Shown here piece by piece: positions 7,221-15,971 of a stretch of 64,000 nt of DNA. The DNA is from Acidobacteriota bacterium (GTDB lineage Bacteria > Acidobacteriota > Terriglobia > Bryobacterales > Bryobacteraceae): the NCBI GenBank assembly GCA_026393985.1, contig JAPKZB010000092.1, positions 62,001 through 126,000 of the forward strand. The letters are read 5' to 3'. The translations under genes were made by a program, and so were the position numbers. Position 1 is the stretch's first letter; each line of letters starts with the position of its first letter. The notes under the pieces are model-generated. The model was not told the origin of the DNA and did no database searches. It saw nothing but the letters and a program-made list of their open reading frames with translations.

Positions 7221-8842
7221 GGGGTGGGCGCCACGATCATGAGCGGGATGGGCTTTTCGAGAATGGGGGCCGCGAGGTGGCCTTTGCGGACGGGGCGGAT
7301 GGTGAGTTTGGGATAGACGGGCGCGGCAGAGAGCGGGGTGCCTGGGGCGACGTGGAGGAGCAGGGAGAAGCTTTGGGGCTTGGGGGTGTAGCGTTCGATG
7401 CGGCCGGCGTTGGGAAGGGGGGGCCGTTCGACGGGGTTTTCGGCGCCGGGGAGGACGGAGACGCCGGCGGGGAGGCCGGAGAAGGTGGCGACGACGGGAT
7501 CGCGAAAATCCTCTTCCCGTTCGAGTTGGAAGGTGAGGACGCGTGCGGCGCCGGGGGCGAGATTGAGACGGTCGTCGGGGAAGGTGACGCGGCCGGCGTG
7601 GGGGACCTGGGCGCGAAGGAGGACGCGGTAGAAGAAGGCGGGGCGGCCGTGGTCGGTGGTGATGTTGCGGACCTGGAGGGTGTAGTCGCCGGGGGTGAGG
7701 AGGAAGGTGGTCCGGGCGTGGATCATCTTCATCATGTAGAGGCCGTTGTTGTTGCGTTTGGTGTGGACGTTAGTGGCGACTTCGCGGCCGGTGGAATCGA
7801 AGAGGGAGACGATGGGGTTGAATTCGGGGAGGGTGTCTTCGGGGGTTTCGATTTCGAGGGCGAGGGAGAGCGAATGGTCGAAATGGAGGGAGGCTTTGTG
7901 GACCTCGGCAGGCTGGGCGATGCGGCCTTCGAGGATGCCGGGGATGGGGAGGGCAGGGACGCTGGTGGCGGAGGCGACGAGGCGTGCGGGGGGCGGCGGG
8001 GGCTGGCTGTCGTCGCCGGCGCGGCGGTGGAGTTGGGCGAGCCAGTCGGGGCCGAGTTGGCGGACGAAGCTGCGGGGATTCCAGTCGGAGCGCTCGATGG
8101 GATGGCGGAGCGGAAGGGGGGAGATGCTGTCGCGGACGCGGAGTAAGTAGCTGGAGGCGGGGCCGCCGTGGCCGGAGAAGCCGGAAACCTGCAGGCGGTA
8201 CTGTCCGGCCCGCTGGACGGTGTGCGTCAGCCGAGCGTGGGTGGAGAGGCCGGGGAAAAAGAGGTCTTCGTCGTGGACGGCGAGGCGCTTCCAGCTTTTG
8301 GGGGAGAACCAGCTTTCGGGGGCGGGTTCGAGTAGGGTGACGACAGGATCGAAGGCGGGGTAGCCGGAGATGGCTTCGAAGGTGAAGCTCTGGCCGGCCT
8401 GCGCGTCGAGGAGGAAGACGTCGACTTCGCCGGGTTCGGCGAGGACGCCGTTGATGACGAGGGGGGCGCGGAGCGGAAGATCGGGCTGTTCGGTGGTGGT
8501 GGGTTCCGGGACGACGTGCCAGGTGATGGCGTTGGTGATGCCTTGGGGCCCGAGGGCGCGGAGCGTTTTGGGTCCCGATGTTACCGATGTATCGAGCGAG
8601 ATTTCGAGGCGGAGTTGTTCGGGGGTGGCGGAGAGGAGGCGGGCGCGGACGCCGGGTTCGGCGAGGGAGAGCGAGTGGAGGGCGGCGAGGTTGGAGCCGG
8701 TGACGGTGGCCTGGTAGGTGGCGCCGGGGCGGCCGGCGAGGGGCGAGAGCGACTGCAGGACCGGTTCGGCGGCGGGCGCGACGGTGGCGAGCATCCACAG
8801 CATGATCGCGACGCGTCCAGCCAAGCAGCTCATACCCCCCAT
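7217..8842 (-). CDS. Secreted PPC/IPT-type beta-sandwich protein (module 1)
   Basis: This 541-residue protein has a signal peptide (AGRVAIMLWMLATVAPAAEP). An IPT/TIG-like segment (LSPLAGRPGATYQATVTGSNL) is followed by two pre-peptidase C-terminal (PPC)-like domains: LAEPGEVDVFLLDAQAGQ with FDPVVTLLEP, and later IAQPAEVHKASL with FNPIVSLFDSTGREV. No catalytic motif is visible, so it is probably a binding or structural partner of the DUF1549 and DUF1501 proteins encoded just downstream. ATG 8842 and a second in-frame ATG at 8833 (MSCLAGRV) are both possible starts. It is the first gene of the module 1 operon. Confidence 0.75.
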   Translation of the reverse strand: MGGMSCLAGRVAIMLWMLATVAPAAEPVLQSLSPLAGRPGATYQATVTGSNLAALHSLSLAEPGVRARLLSATPEQLRLEISLDTSVTSGPKTLRALGPQGITNAITWHVVPEPTTTEQPDLPLRAPLVINGVLAEPGEVDVFLLDAQAGQSFTFEAISGYPAFDPVVTLLEPAPESWFSPKSWKRLAVHDEDLFFPGLSTHARLTHTVQRAGQYRLQVSGFSGHGGPASSYLLRVRDSISPLPLRHPIERSDWNPRSFVRQLGPDWLAQLHRRAGDDSQPPPPPARLVASATSVPALPIPGILEGRIAQPAEVHKASLHFDHSLSLALEIETPEDTLPEFNPIVSLFDSTGREVATNVHTKRNNNGLYMMKMIHARTTFLLTPGDYTLQVRNITTDHGRPAFFYRVLLRAQVPHAGRVTFPDDRLNLAPGAARVLTFQLEREEDFRDPVVATFSGLPAGVSVLPGAENPVERPPLPNAGRIERYTPKPQSFSLLLHVAPGTPLSAAPVYPKLTIRPVRKGHLAAPILEKPIPLMIVAPTP

Positions 8843-9111
8843 TGTAGGGGCAGTTGCGCCAATCTGATCCGCTGCGTCCAGAAGTCGGGACGTTTCAGGA
8901 AGTTAGGCGAAGAAGGGGGATGGGTGGGAGGTTGGCTTGTTCCAGATGCTGGACGGAAAGTTGCGGTTCCAGCGGTTTCGGATTGACTCTCAAGTTGATC
9001 GGACTGATGCTCAGGACAAAGCCTTTGGGTGTTGTCTGTCTTGTTGGCTCTCCCGTTCTGAGCCGTCCGCCCGCTGTGGCTTTAGATTCAGTTTCGCAAG
9101 GGAGCACGCGT
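8843..9111. other. Divergent intergenic region before the TonB receptor
   Basis: This is 269 bases without a convincing gene. An open frame runs through it into the receptor gene from 8854, but the encoded residues lack any family signature and the receptor has its own signal peptide and ribosome site at 9112. A TTGACT at about 8982 has no good -10 partner. I could not fix a promoter here. Confidence 0.5.
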
Positions 9112-12100
9112 ATGAATAGGGATATCCGAATTGCCTGTCTGACTTCGTTGCTCACGGCTTCAGCGCTGTGGGCGCAACCAACCGCGACGCTTGTGGGCCG
9201 CGTATCCGACCAGACGGGCGCTGTGGTGGCCGGCGCCACGGTGAAGGCGAAGAACGTTTCGACCGGGGCCGAGCGCAGTACCACGACGAGTGAAAACGGA
9301 GATTATGAGCTGCCGCTGTTGTCGATTACGGGCAGCTACATGCTCACGGTTTCCCGGGACGGGTTTCAGGTGCAGGAGATCAAGGGGTTGACGCTGCAGA
9401 TTGATCAGCGGGCGCGCATTGACGTGACGATGACGGTGGGCAGCGTGTCTGAGCGGATCTCGGTGACGGAGGCGGCGCCGATAGTGAACACGGAAAGCGG
9501 CTCCATTGGACAGGTGATTGGGAATCAGAAGATCGTGGATCTGCCATTGAACGGTCGGAATTTTGTGCAGTTGGCGGCGCTGCTGCCGAATGCGGTGATT
9601 GGCACGTCGGGGACGACGGGTGCGTCAGTCGTGGCGGTGAGCGGCGGCCGGCAGAGCAAGACGGAGTTTCTGCTGGACGGCATCAGCATCAACGAGCAGT
9701 TGTTTGACGGGGTGGCGTTGCGTCCGTCGGTGGACGCAATGCTCGAGTTCAAGGTGCAGGCGAATTCGTTTTCGGCCGAGTATGGGCGCGGCAACGCGGT
9801 GCTGAGCGCGACGATCAAGTCGGGCACGAACCAGTATCACGGGACACTTTTTGAATTTCTGCGGAACGATAAGCTGGACGCGCGGAACTTCTTCATTCCG
9901 CGGAAGGCGGCTTACCGGCAGAACCAGTTTGGCTTTGCGTTTAGCGGGCCGGTGGTGATTCCGAAGCTGTTCAACGGGAAGGACAAGAGCTTCTTTTTTC
10001 TGAACTACGAAGGGACGCGGATCCGGCAGGGCCGGACGTCGAACGCGATTGTGGCGTCCGATGCGCTGCGGCGCGGGGACTTTTCGAGTATTGCGGCGCC
10101 GATTCGTGATCCGCTGACCGGGGCGCCGTTTCCGGGCAACATCATTCCGACGAACCGGCTGAACCCGGCGACCACTTATTTTCTGCAGTTTGTGCCGCAG
10201 GCCAATACGGCGCAGGGGACGTTCGTGTACGGGGCACCGTTCCAGAGCGATCCGAACCAAGGCAATGCGCGGTATGACCATGTCTTCAGCCCGAGCGACG
10301 CGCTGGCGGTGCGCTACAGCATTAACCATGTGCAGAACTTCACGCCCGGACCGTTTCCGGCGATGGGCGGTTTCAACCAGCGGCAACGGGTCCAGAACCT
10401 GGTGCTGACGGAGACGCACATCTTCAGCCCGACGACGTTGAATGAGTTGCGGCTGGGCTATACCCGACTGCACAACGCGAACCTGAATCAGGGGTTGGGG
10501 ACGAACCACACGGCGCTATCGGGCATTCGGGGATTCGAAGAGACGAGTCAGAACTTTCCGGGCTTTCCGAACCTGGGGATTACGGGCTTCCAAGGGATTC
10601 CGGGCAATTCGTTTCAGCCGCTGGTAAATCCGACGAACTCCTACCAGATCGTGAATACGGTTTCGTTCATTCGCGGGGCACACACCGTGAAGGCAGGCAT
10701 CGACTTCCGGGACTACCGGCTGACGTCGACGAACTCGGCCAACTCGCGGGGTGCGTTCAGTTTCAACGGCGGCTACACGGGCAACGGGTTTGCGGACTTC
10801 CTGACGGGCTTTCCGGTGAACGGATCGCGGAGTTTTCCGCGGAACCTGTTTGGCCAGTACGAGACGCGCTGGCATTTTTTCGTGCAGGATGACTGGAAGA
10901 TTTCGCGCAACGTGACGCTGAACCTGGGTCTGCGGTACGAGATGAATCTAGCGCCGACGCCGATGCATTCCCAAGCGGCGAATTTCAACTTTCAGACCGG
11001 GCGCTGGGCCGTAGCGACGATCAACGGGAAGGTGAACACGGTGTCGCAACAGGTAGCGCAGTTTGCTTTCCCGCGGTTCCAGAGCCTGATCGATAAGGCT
11101 TCGGATGTGGGCTTGCCGGAGAAGATGGTGAACAACCGGTACAACGATTTCGCGCCGCGCGTCGGTTTGGCGTGGCGGCCATTCGGCAACAACAAGACCG
11201 TGATCCGGGCGGGCGCCGGGGTGTTCTACATGATGTCGAGCGGGAACAATGCGGTGAGCGTGCCGATCATTAACGTGCCGTTTATCGTTGATGAGTCGAA
11301 GCAGCAGCCGACGGTGGGCGGTTTTCCGACGCTCGATGTGCGGAATTTCTTCGAGCCGTTCAGCGCGAATGCGAATTTCACGACGCCGTTGACGTTTGGA
11401 TTGAACCCGAACATGAAGACCCCGACGATGTACCAGTGGAACTTCGCGGTGCAACGGGAATTGGCGCAGAACCTGTCGCTCGAAGTGGCCTACGTGGGTA
11501 ACAAGTCGTCGTATCTCGAACGCTACCTGCCGCAGAACCTGCCGCGGATCAGCGCGACGGATACGCGTCCGTTCCAGCAGCGGCGTCCGTTCCCGCAGTA
11601 CGGTACGGGCACTTATTACGACACGCGGGACAACGCGAATTACAACGGGCTCGAGGCGAAGCTCGAGAAGCGGTTTTCGAAGGGGCTAAGCTTCATGGCG
11701 GCGTATGCCTGGAGCAAGTCGATTGACGGCTCGACCAATGACCAGGGTGGCGGCGATGGCGCGGACAACCCGTTTGATCTGCGGTCGATGCGCGGAAGGT
11801 CGAACCTTGATGTGGGCCAGCGGTTTGTGTTCAGCTACGGCTGGGATCTGCCGTTTGGCAAGGGCCGGCAGTTTCTGACGGATCTGCCGAAGGCGGCGGA
11901 GCTGATTCTGGGCGGCTGGCAGTTGGGCGGCATTTACACGGCGCAGGGCGGCTTCCCGTTTACGCCGGTGATTGCAAGCGACCCGCATAACATCGGGTTT
12001 GCGTATGCGCGGCGGCCGGATGTGATCGGGAGCGGGAAGGTGGACGAGTGCAAGGCGGAGCGGTGTTTCAACATTGCGGACTTCCGGGTGCCGCAACCGT

Positions 12101-12351
12101 TTGTGCCGGGCAACGCGGGACGGAACATCCTGCGTGGGCCGGGCATTAACAACTGGGACTTTTCGATCATGAAGAACTTCTATTTCCGGGAAGGGGTGTT
12201 TCTTCAGTTTCGGACGGAGTTCTTTAACGTGCTGAACAACACGCAGTTTGTGAATCCGAACGCGAACATCGAATTGCCCGCGGTCGGGGGGCGGGTGTTT
12301 GGGGCGCGGGATCCGCGGATTGGGCAGTTTGGCTTGAAGCTGTACTTCTGA
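9112..12351 (+). CDS. Oar-like TonB-dependent receptor
   Basis: This 1079-residue outer-membrane protein starts at ATG 9112, with GGGAG seven bases upstream and a signal peptide MNRDIRIACLTSLLTASALWAQ. A carboxypeptidase-regulatory-like domain follows (about 25-110: ATLVGRVSDQTGAVVAGATV), then a plug region with DLPLNGRNFVQLAALLP and LLDGISINEQLFD. A long beta-barrel comes next, with repeated NVTLNLGLRYE- and YQWNFAVQRELAQNLSLEVAY-type strands. The C-terminus, GQFGLKLYF, ends in Phe as outer-membrane barrels do. Acidobacteria encode many such receptors, probably for uptake of oligosaccharides or peptides, but the substrate cannot be read from sequence. The longer open frame from 8854 was rejected. 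Confidence 0.92.
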   Translation: MNRDIRIACLTSLLTASALWAQPTATLVGRVSDQTGAVVAGATVKAKNVSTGAERSTTTSENGDYELPLLSITGSYMLTVSRDGFQVQEIKGLTLQIDQRARIDVTMTVGSVSERISVTEAAPIVNTESGSIGQVIGNQKIVDLPLNGRNFVQLAALLPNAVIGTSGTTGASVVAVSGGRQSKTEFLLDGISINEQLFDGVALRPSVDAMLEFKVQANSFSAEYGRGNAVLSATIKSGTNQYHGTLFEFLRNDKLDARNFFIPRKAAYRQNQFGFAFSGPVVIPKLFNGKDKSFFFLNYEGTRIRQGRTSNAIVASDALRRGDFSSIAAPIRDPLTGAPFPGNIIPTNRLNPATTYFLQFVPQANTAQGTFVYGAPFQSDPNQGNARYDHVFSPSDALAVRYSINHVQNFTPGPFPAMGGFNQRQRVQNLVLTETHIFSPTTLNELRLGYTRLHNANLNQGLGTNHTALSGIRGFEETSQNFPGFPNLGITGFQGIPGNSFQPLVNPTNSYQIVNTVSFIRGAHTVKAGIDFRDYRLTSTNSANSRGAFSFNGGYTGNGFADFLTGFPVNGSRSFPRNLFGQYETRWHFFVQDDWKISRNVTLNLGLRYEMNLAPTPMHSQAANFNFQTGRWAVATINGKVNTVSQQVAQFAFPRFQSLIDKASDVGLPEKMVNNRYNDFAPRVGLAWRPFGNNKTVIRAGAGVFYMMSSGNNAVSVPIINVPFIVDESKQQPTVGGFPTLDVRNFFEPFSANANFTTPLTFGLNPNMKTPTMYQWNFAVQRELAQNLSLEVAYVGNKSSYLERYLPQNLPRISATDTRPFQQRRPFPQYGTGTYYDTRDNANYNGLEAKLEKRFSKGLSFMAAYAWSKSIDGSTNDQGGGDGADNPFDLRSMRGRSNLDVGQRFVFSYGWDLPFGKGRQFLTDLPKAAELILGGWQLGGIYTAQGGFPFTPVIASDPHNIGFAYARRPDVIGSGKVDECKAERCFNIADFRVPQPFVPGNAGRNILRGPGINNWDFSIMKNFYFREGVFLQFRTEFFNVLNNTQFVNPNANIELPAVGGRVFGARDPRIGQFGLKLYF

Positions 12352-12369
12352 AGTTGATGGATGGGTGAG

Positions 12370-12420
12370 AGAGCGGGGCCCGAGCGTGCGGTGACTGGCG
12401 CTCGGGCCCCGCTCTTTTTA
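12370..12420 (+). terminator. Rho-independent terminator after the TonB receptor
   Basis: Two perfectly complementary 17-base arms (12370-12386 and 12399-12415) enclose a 12-base loop and are followed by TTTTTA. The stem is GC-rich and starts 18 bases after the receptor stop codon. Confidence 0.93.
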
Positions 12421-12438
12421 CACTGACGAGATCCGCTA

Positions 12439-12789
12439 TTGCTCTACGGCCTCATCGGCTTGATCTGGCTGTCCTGTTCGCTGGTGGCCGCTGCGCTGCT
12501 AGTCACGCCACGCCATCGGGCGCGATCGGTCACTTTGTTTGTGGCTGTACCCAGTGGCTTCGTCGGCTCTTGCGGTTTGTCCATTGCGCTGATCAACGCC
12601 GTCGATATTGGCGGCTACGGCCCCTGGTGGGGGTCGGACTTCGGCATTTCGCTCTGGTTGGCCAGTCTTGTGCTTGGCGCCGGGGTCGGGGCGATGATCG
12701 GTCCTGCGGCGGCAAGACGCAGAGGGGGCGCCTACCGCTTCAGCCAGTTGGTCATCCAGCGGAGGTTCCGTTCCATCAGATCGCGCTGA
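12439..12789 (+). CDS. Small hydrophobic membrane protein (tentative)
   Basis: A TTG-initiated frame of 116 residues encodes three hydrophobic stretches (LYGLIGLIWLSCSLVAAALLV; SVTLFVAVPSGFVGSCGLSI; ISLWLASLVLGAGVGAMIG) followed by Arg-rich residues. The hydrophobic pattern looks real, but no family is recognised. The only available start is TTG and there is no clear ribosome site. The last 20 or so residues are antisense to the S9 peptidase gene, so the true C-terminus may have been lost. It lies just past the receptor terminator, so it would need its own promoter. Confidence 0.35.
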   Translation: MLYGLIGLIWLSCSLVAAALLVTPRHRARSVTLFVAVPSGFVGSCGLSIALINAVDIGGYGPWWGSDFGISLWLASLVLGAGVGAMIGPAAARRRGGAYRFSQLVIQRRFRSIRSR

Positions 12790-14522
12790 TGGGGCTTTTC
12801 GGTGATGCCGTGGCCTTCGCGGGGATAGACGACGTATTCGACCGGGATTTCGCGGTCGCGGAGGGATTGGTAGATGGGCGCGGTGTACTGCCAGTCGAGG
12901 GCTCCGATCTGGAGCAGGGTCGGCGTCGTGATGTCCTTCAGCTTGTGGCCGTAGGAGTGGCGCACATAGTTCTCGGGGACTTCGTGGGGCTTGCCGCCGA
13001 AGTAGGTCCAGAGGACTTCGCGGGAGCCGTTGAACTCGCCGTAATAAGCCAGCCAATCAACGGACGGCGCGCCCACGGAGGCGGCCTTGAAACGCTTGGT
13101 CTGCGCGATGGTCGCGCCGGAGAGATAACCGCCATAGCTCCAGCCCATCACCCCGAGCCGGTTGGGGTCGGCGATGCCGCGGCGGACGAGTTCGTCGAGG
13201 CCGGTCATGAGGTCGTCGTAGTCGCCGATGCCCTGCGAGAGCGTGTTTTTGTGCCGGAACTCGGCGCCGTAGTTCGAGCTGCCGCGGAAGTTTGGCGCAA
13301 AGACGGCGAGGCCGTTTTGCAGAAAGAGGGCCGTAGGATAGGTGCGGCCGTTGGGAAACGCCGTCAGCGCCACGCCGGTAGGTCCGCCGTGCAGTTCGGT
13401 GACAACGGGTACGGGATTACCGGGCTTGTGGTCAAACGGCAGCCAGAGGACGCCTTCGACGGCGAGACCGTCGCGGGCCTTCCATTGGACCACCTCGCTC
13501 TTGATGGTGGGGAGCGCGGAGAGCGCGGCAAACGCCTGGGTCAACGGGCGCTCCTGGCCGTTGTCCCAGAGGACGACTTCGGCGGGATGGGCCGGGTTGG
13601 TTTTGAGGAAGACGGCGCGGGCGAGATCGTGGCTGAAGCTGGCCATGCCGGTGACGAACTCGGCGAGGCGCGTGGGCTTGCTGGTCTTGAGGTCGACCTC
13701 CCAAAGATCGTCCTGCGTACCCTGGCCGGCGGTGAAGCGGAGGCGTTGGCCGTCTGGCGACCACGCGTAGGCGTTGCCGTTGCGGAAGACATCGTAGGGG
13801 TGGAACCTGGTGACGTACTGGATGTTGCCGCCGCCCGTGGGGACTAAGCCGATGTGGCGCTCATGGAAGTAGTTGAGCGAGCCGCACTGGGAGTGGAAGG
13901 CGAGGAACTTGCCGTCGGGGGAGTAGCTGGGCTCGGCGTCGCGGCCGGGTTGGGTGACGAGCGGGGTTTCGGCGCCGGTCGAGAGGTCGATTTCAAACAG
14001 GTCGACGTGGAAGATGTCTTCGGGTTTGGGCGTCTGCTGGATGGCGACGGCGGCGCGCTTGCCGTCGGGCGAGAGGGTGTAGGAGAGGACGTGGCGTTTG
14101 GGGCCGGTGACGCGCTTGGGGGCGGCGCCGGAGAGCGGCTGGAGCCAGAGGCTGGTGTAGCGGTTGGTTTCGCGGTTGACTGCGGGGTCGGCGGGGGGCG
14201 GGTTGTCGGTGGCGAGATAGGCGAAGGAGGCGCCGTCGGGGGACCAGGAGTAGGTGTTGACGGCGTTGCCGAAGGTCTTCTTGCCGAGGACGATTTTGCC
14301 GTTGGCGAGATAGGCGAGGAGCTTGCGATCGGGGGACCAGCGGGGTCGGCTGGCTTTGGCGACAAGGACGGGTTTGCCGTTGGGGAGATCGGCGCGATGG
14401 ACTTCGCCGTTGAGGACGTAGGCGTAGGCCTGGCCGTCGGGGCGCATTTGCGGATCGCCGAGGGCGGGTAGGGCCATCAAGGCTTCGATGGTCCAGACCG
14501 CCGCGGCCACGAAGCTAAACAA
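12732..14522 (-). CDS. S9 family prolyl oligopeptidase-type serine peptidase
   Basis: This is about 596 residues from TTG 14522. The first part is a hydrophobic leader (LFSFVAAAVW). A TolB-like propeller follows with PQMRPDGQAYAY, SPDGASFAYLA, LSPDGKRAAVAI and SPDGKFLAFHS, then an alpha/beta-hydrolase domain. The catalytic triad is Ser462 in GWSYGG, Asp543 in GALDWQ and His571 in REGHG. The start was chosen because AAGGAG lies four bases before TTG, within the end of the DUF1501 gene, and the TTG overlaps that gene's stop. The longer frame from 14675 lies wholly antiphase inside the DUF1501 gene. It probably acts on short peptides in the periplasm. It is the last gene of the module 2 operon. 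Confidence 0.88.
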   Translation of the reverse strand: MFSFVAAAVWTIEALMALPALGDPQMRPDGQAYAYVLNGEVHRADLPNGKPVLVAKASRPRWSPDRKLLAYLANGKIVLGKKTFGNAVNTYSWSPDGASFAYLATDNPPPADPAVNRETNRYTSLWLQPLSGAAPKRVTGPKRHVLSYTLSPDGKRAAVAIQQTPKPEDIFHVDLFEIDLSTGAETPLVTQPGRDAEPSYSPDGKFLAFHSQCGSLNYFHERHIGLVPTGGGNIQYVTRFHPYDVFRNGNAYAWSPDGQRLRFTAGQGTQDDLWEVDLKTSKPTRLAEFVTGMASFSHDLARAVFLKTNPAHPAEVVLWDNGQERPLTQAFAALSALPTIKSEVVQWKARDGLAVEGVLWLPFDHKPGNPVPVVTELHGGPTGVALTAFPNGRTYPTALFLQNGLAVFAPNFRGSSNYGAEFRHKNTLSQGIGDYDDLMTGLDELVRRGIADPNRLGVMGWSYGGYLSGATIAQTKRFKAASVGAPSVDWLAYYGEFNGSREVLWTYFGGKPHEVPENYVRHSYGHKLKDITTPTLLQIGALDWQYTAPIYQSLRDREIPVEYVVYPREGHGITEKPHQRDLMERNLRWMTNWLKR

Positions 14523-15957
14523 GGATCTCCTTGATGGGTTTGCCGTAGTCGATGTCGATGCGTTTGCGGCCGGGGATGTCGAGTTTGCGGGGATCGAGTC
14601 CCATCTGGTGGAGCACCGTGGCGTGAATATCGGTGACGTAGTGGCGGTTTTCGATGGCGTGGAAGCCGATTTCATCGGTGGCGCCGTGGACGACGCCGGC
14701 CTTGATGCCGCCGCCGGCCATGAAGACGGAGAAGCCGAAGGGGTGATGGTCGCGGCCGTTGGAGGCTTCGGCGCCGGGGGTGCGGCCGAATTCGGTGGCC
14801 CAGACGACGAGGGTCTCGTCGAGCAGGCCGCGCTGTTTGAGGTCCTGGAGGAGGGCAGCGATGGGCTGGTCGACCTTCATGGCGAGGGAGGAGTGGTTTT
14901 TCTTGAGGTCTTTGTGGGCGTCCCAGGCGTTGCCGGCGCCGCCGTGGTAGACCTGGACGAAGCGGACGCCGCGTTCAGAGAGGCGGCGGGCGGCGAGGCA
15001 GACCTGGGCGAAGGGGCGGGTGATCTCCTGGTCGAGGCCGTAGAGTTTTTGGGTGGCGGGGGACTCTTCCTTGAACTGGATGGCTTCGGGGACGGCCATC
15101 TGCATGCGGAAGGCGAGTTCGTAGGACTTGATGCGGGCGGCGAGGGCGGGGTCGAGGGGGTATTCGGTGGCGGACATGCCGTTCAGCTTGCGGAGCAGGG
15201 CGAATTCCCGTTCCTGGTCGGCCTTGGAGAGTTCGGCGCCGGGGGAGACGAAGGGCAGAGGGTTTTCGGGGTTAACGTCGAGGGAGACGCCGGCGTGTTC
15301 GGGACCGAGGTAGCCGGAGCCGTGGGTGCCGTTGCCGCCGCAGCAGTCGCCGGGCGGTTCACCGAGGACGACGTAGGCGGGGAGGTTTTCGTTCAGGGAG
15401 CCGAGGCCGTAGTGGACCCAGGAGCCGAGAGTGGGCAGGTAGCCGTCGAAGATGTGGCGGCCGGTGTGGAACTGGAGGATGGCGCCGTGGTCGTTGTCGG
15501 TGGTCCAGGTGGAGCGGATGAGGGAGACTTCGTGCATCTGGTTGCCGATGTGGGGGAACCAGTCGGAGACGAGGACGCCGTTTTTGCCGCGGGGCTGGTA
15601 GCCGGTCTGCATGGGATAGAGCGTGAGCTTGATCTGGTGCTGACCGGGGACGAAGGCTTTGAGGTTTTCCTTGACGAAGGGGTTGGTAAGGGTGTCGCGG
15701 TGGGGCGTTTCCGAGAGCTGTTTGCCGGCGTGTTTGTTGAGTTCGGGTTTGGGGTCGAAGGATTCGACGTGGGAGACGCCGCCGAGCATGAAGAGCCAGA
15801 TGACGCGTTTGGCTTTGGGGGCGAAGTGGGGCTGGGCGGTGGCGATGGATTGGGGGGTGAGGAGGGTGCCGAGGGCGAGTCCGGTGAGGCCCATACCGGC
15901 GTCGGCGAGGAAGATGCGGCGGGATTGGGGATTGGAGCAGATGTTACGGCGGGCCAT
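14515..15957 (-). CDS. DUF1501 secreted protein (module 2)
   Basis: This 480-residue protein has a Tat-type leader (SRRIFLADAGMGLTGLALG). The DUF1501 pattern follows: RVIWLFMLGGVSHVESFDPKP, RSTWTTDNDHGA, VYHGGAGNAWDAHKD, WATEFGRTPG and GRDHHPFGFS. It is probably an exported alkaline-phosphatase-fold protein. Its start lies 14 bases after the stop of the DUF1549 gene (15972), and its last bases carry the ribosome site and TTG start of the S9 peptidase. It is closer in layout to the module 3 copy (TEFGRTP, GGGIKAGVVHGATDEIG against SEFGRTP, GGGVRGGVVEGATDEVG) than to module 1. Confidence 0.9.
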   Translation of the reverse strand: MARRNICSNPQSRRIFLADAGMGLTGLALGTLLTPQSIATAQPHFAPKAKRVIWLFMLGGVSHVESFDPKPELNKHAGKQLSETPHRDTLTNPFVKENLKAFVPGQHQIKLTLYPMQTGYQPRGKNGVLVSDWFPHIGNQMHEVSLIRSTWTTDNDHGAILQFHTGRHIFDGYLPTLGSWVHYGLGSLNENLPAYVVLGEPPGDCCGGNGTHGSGYLGPEHAGVSLDVNPENPLPFVSPGAELSKADQEREFALLRKLNGMSATEYPLDPALAARIKSYELAFRMQMAVPEAIQFKEESPATQKLYGLDQEITRPFAQVCLAARRLSERGVRFVQVYHGGAGNAWDAHKDLKKNHSSLAMKVDQPIAALLQDLKQRGLLDETLVVWATEFGRTPGAEASNGRDHHPFGFSVFMAGGGIKAGVVHGATDEIGFHAIENRHYVTDIHATVLHQMGLDPRKLDIPGRKRIDIDYGKPIKEILV

Positions 15958-15971
15958 GGGGAGGTCTCCTC

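Noticed and set aside
5862-7316. 484-residue plus-strand frame
   Set aside because: Same low-complexity mirror of the DUF1549 gene, with no domain features.
8854-9111. Upstream extension of the TonB receptor frame
   Set aside because: The receptor has a ribosome site and signal peptide at 9112, and the extension has no family content.
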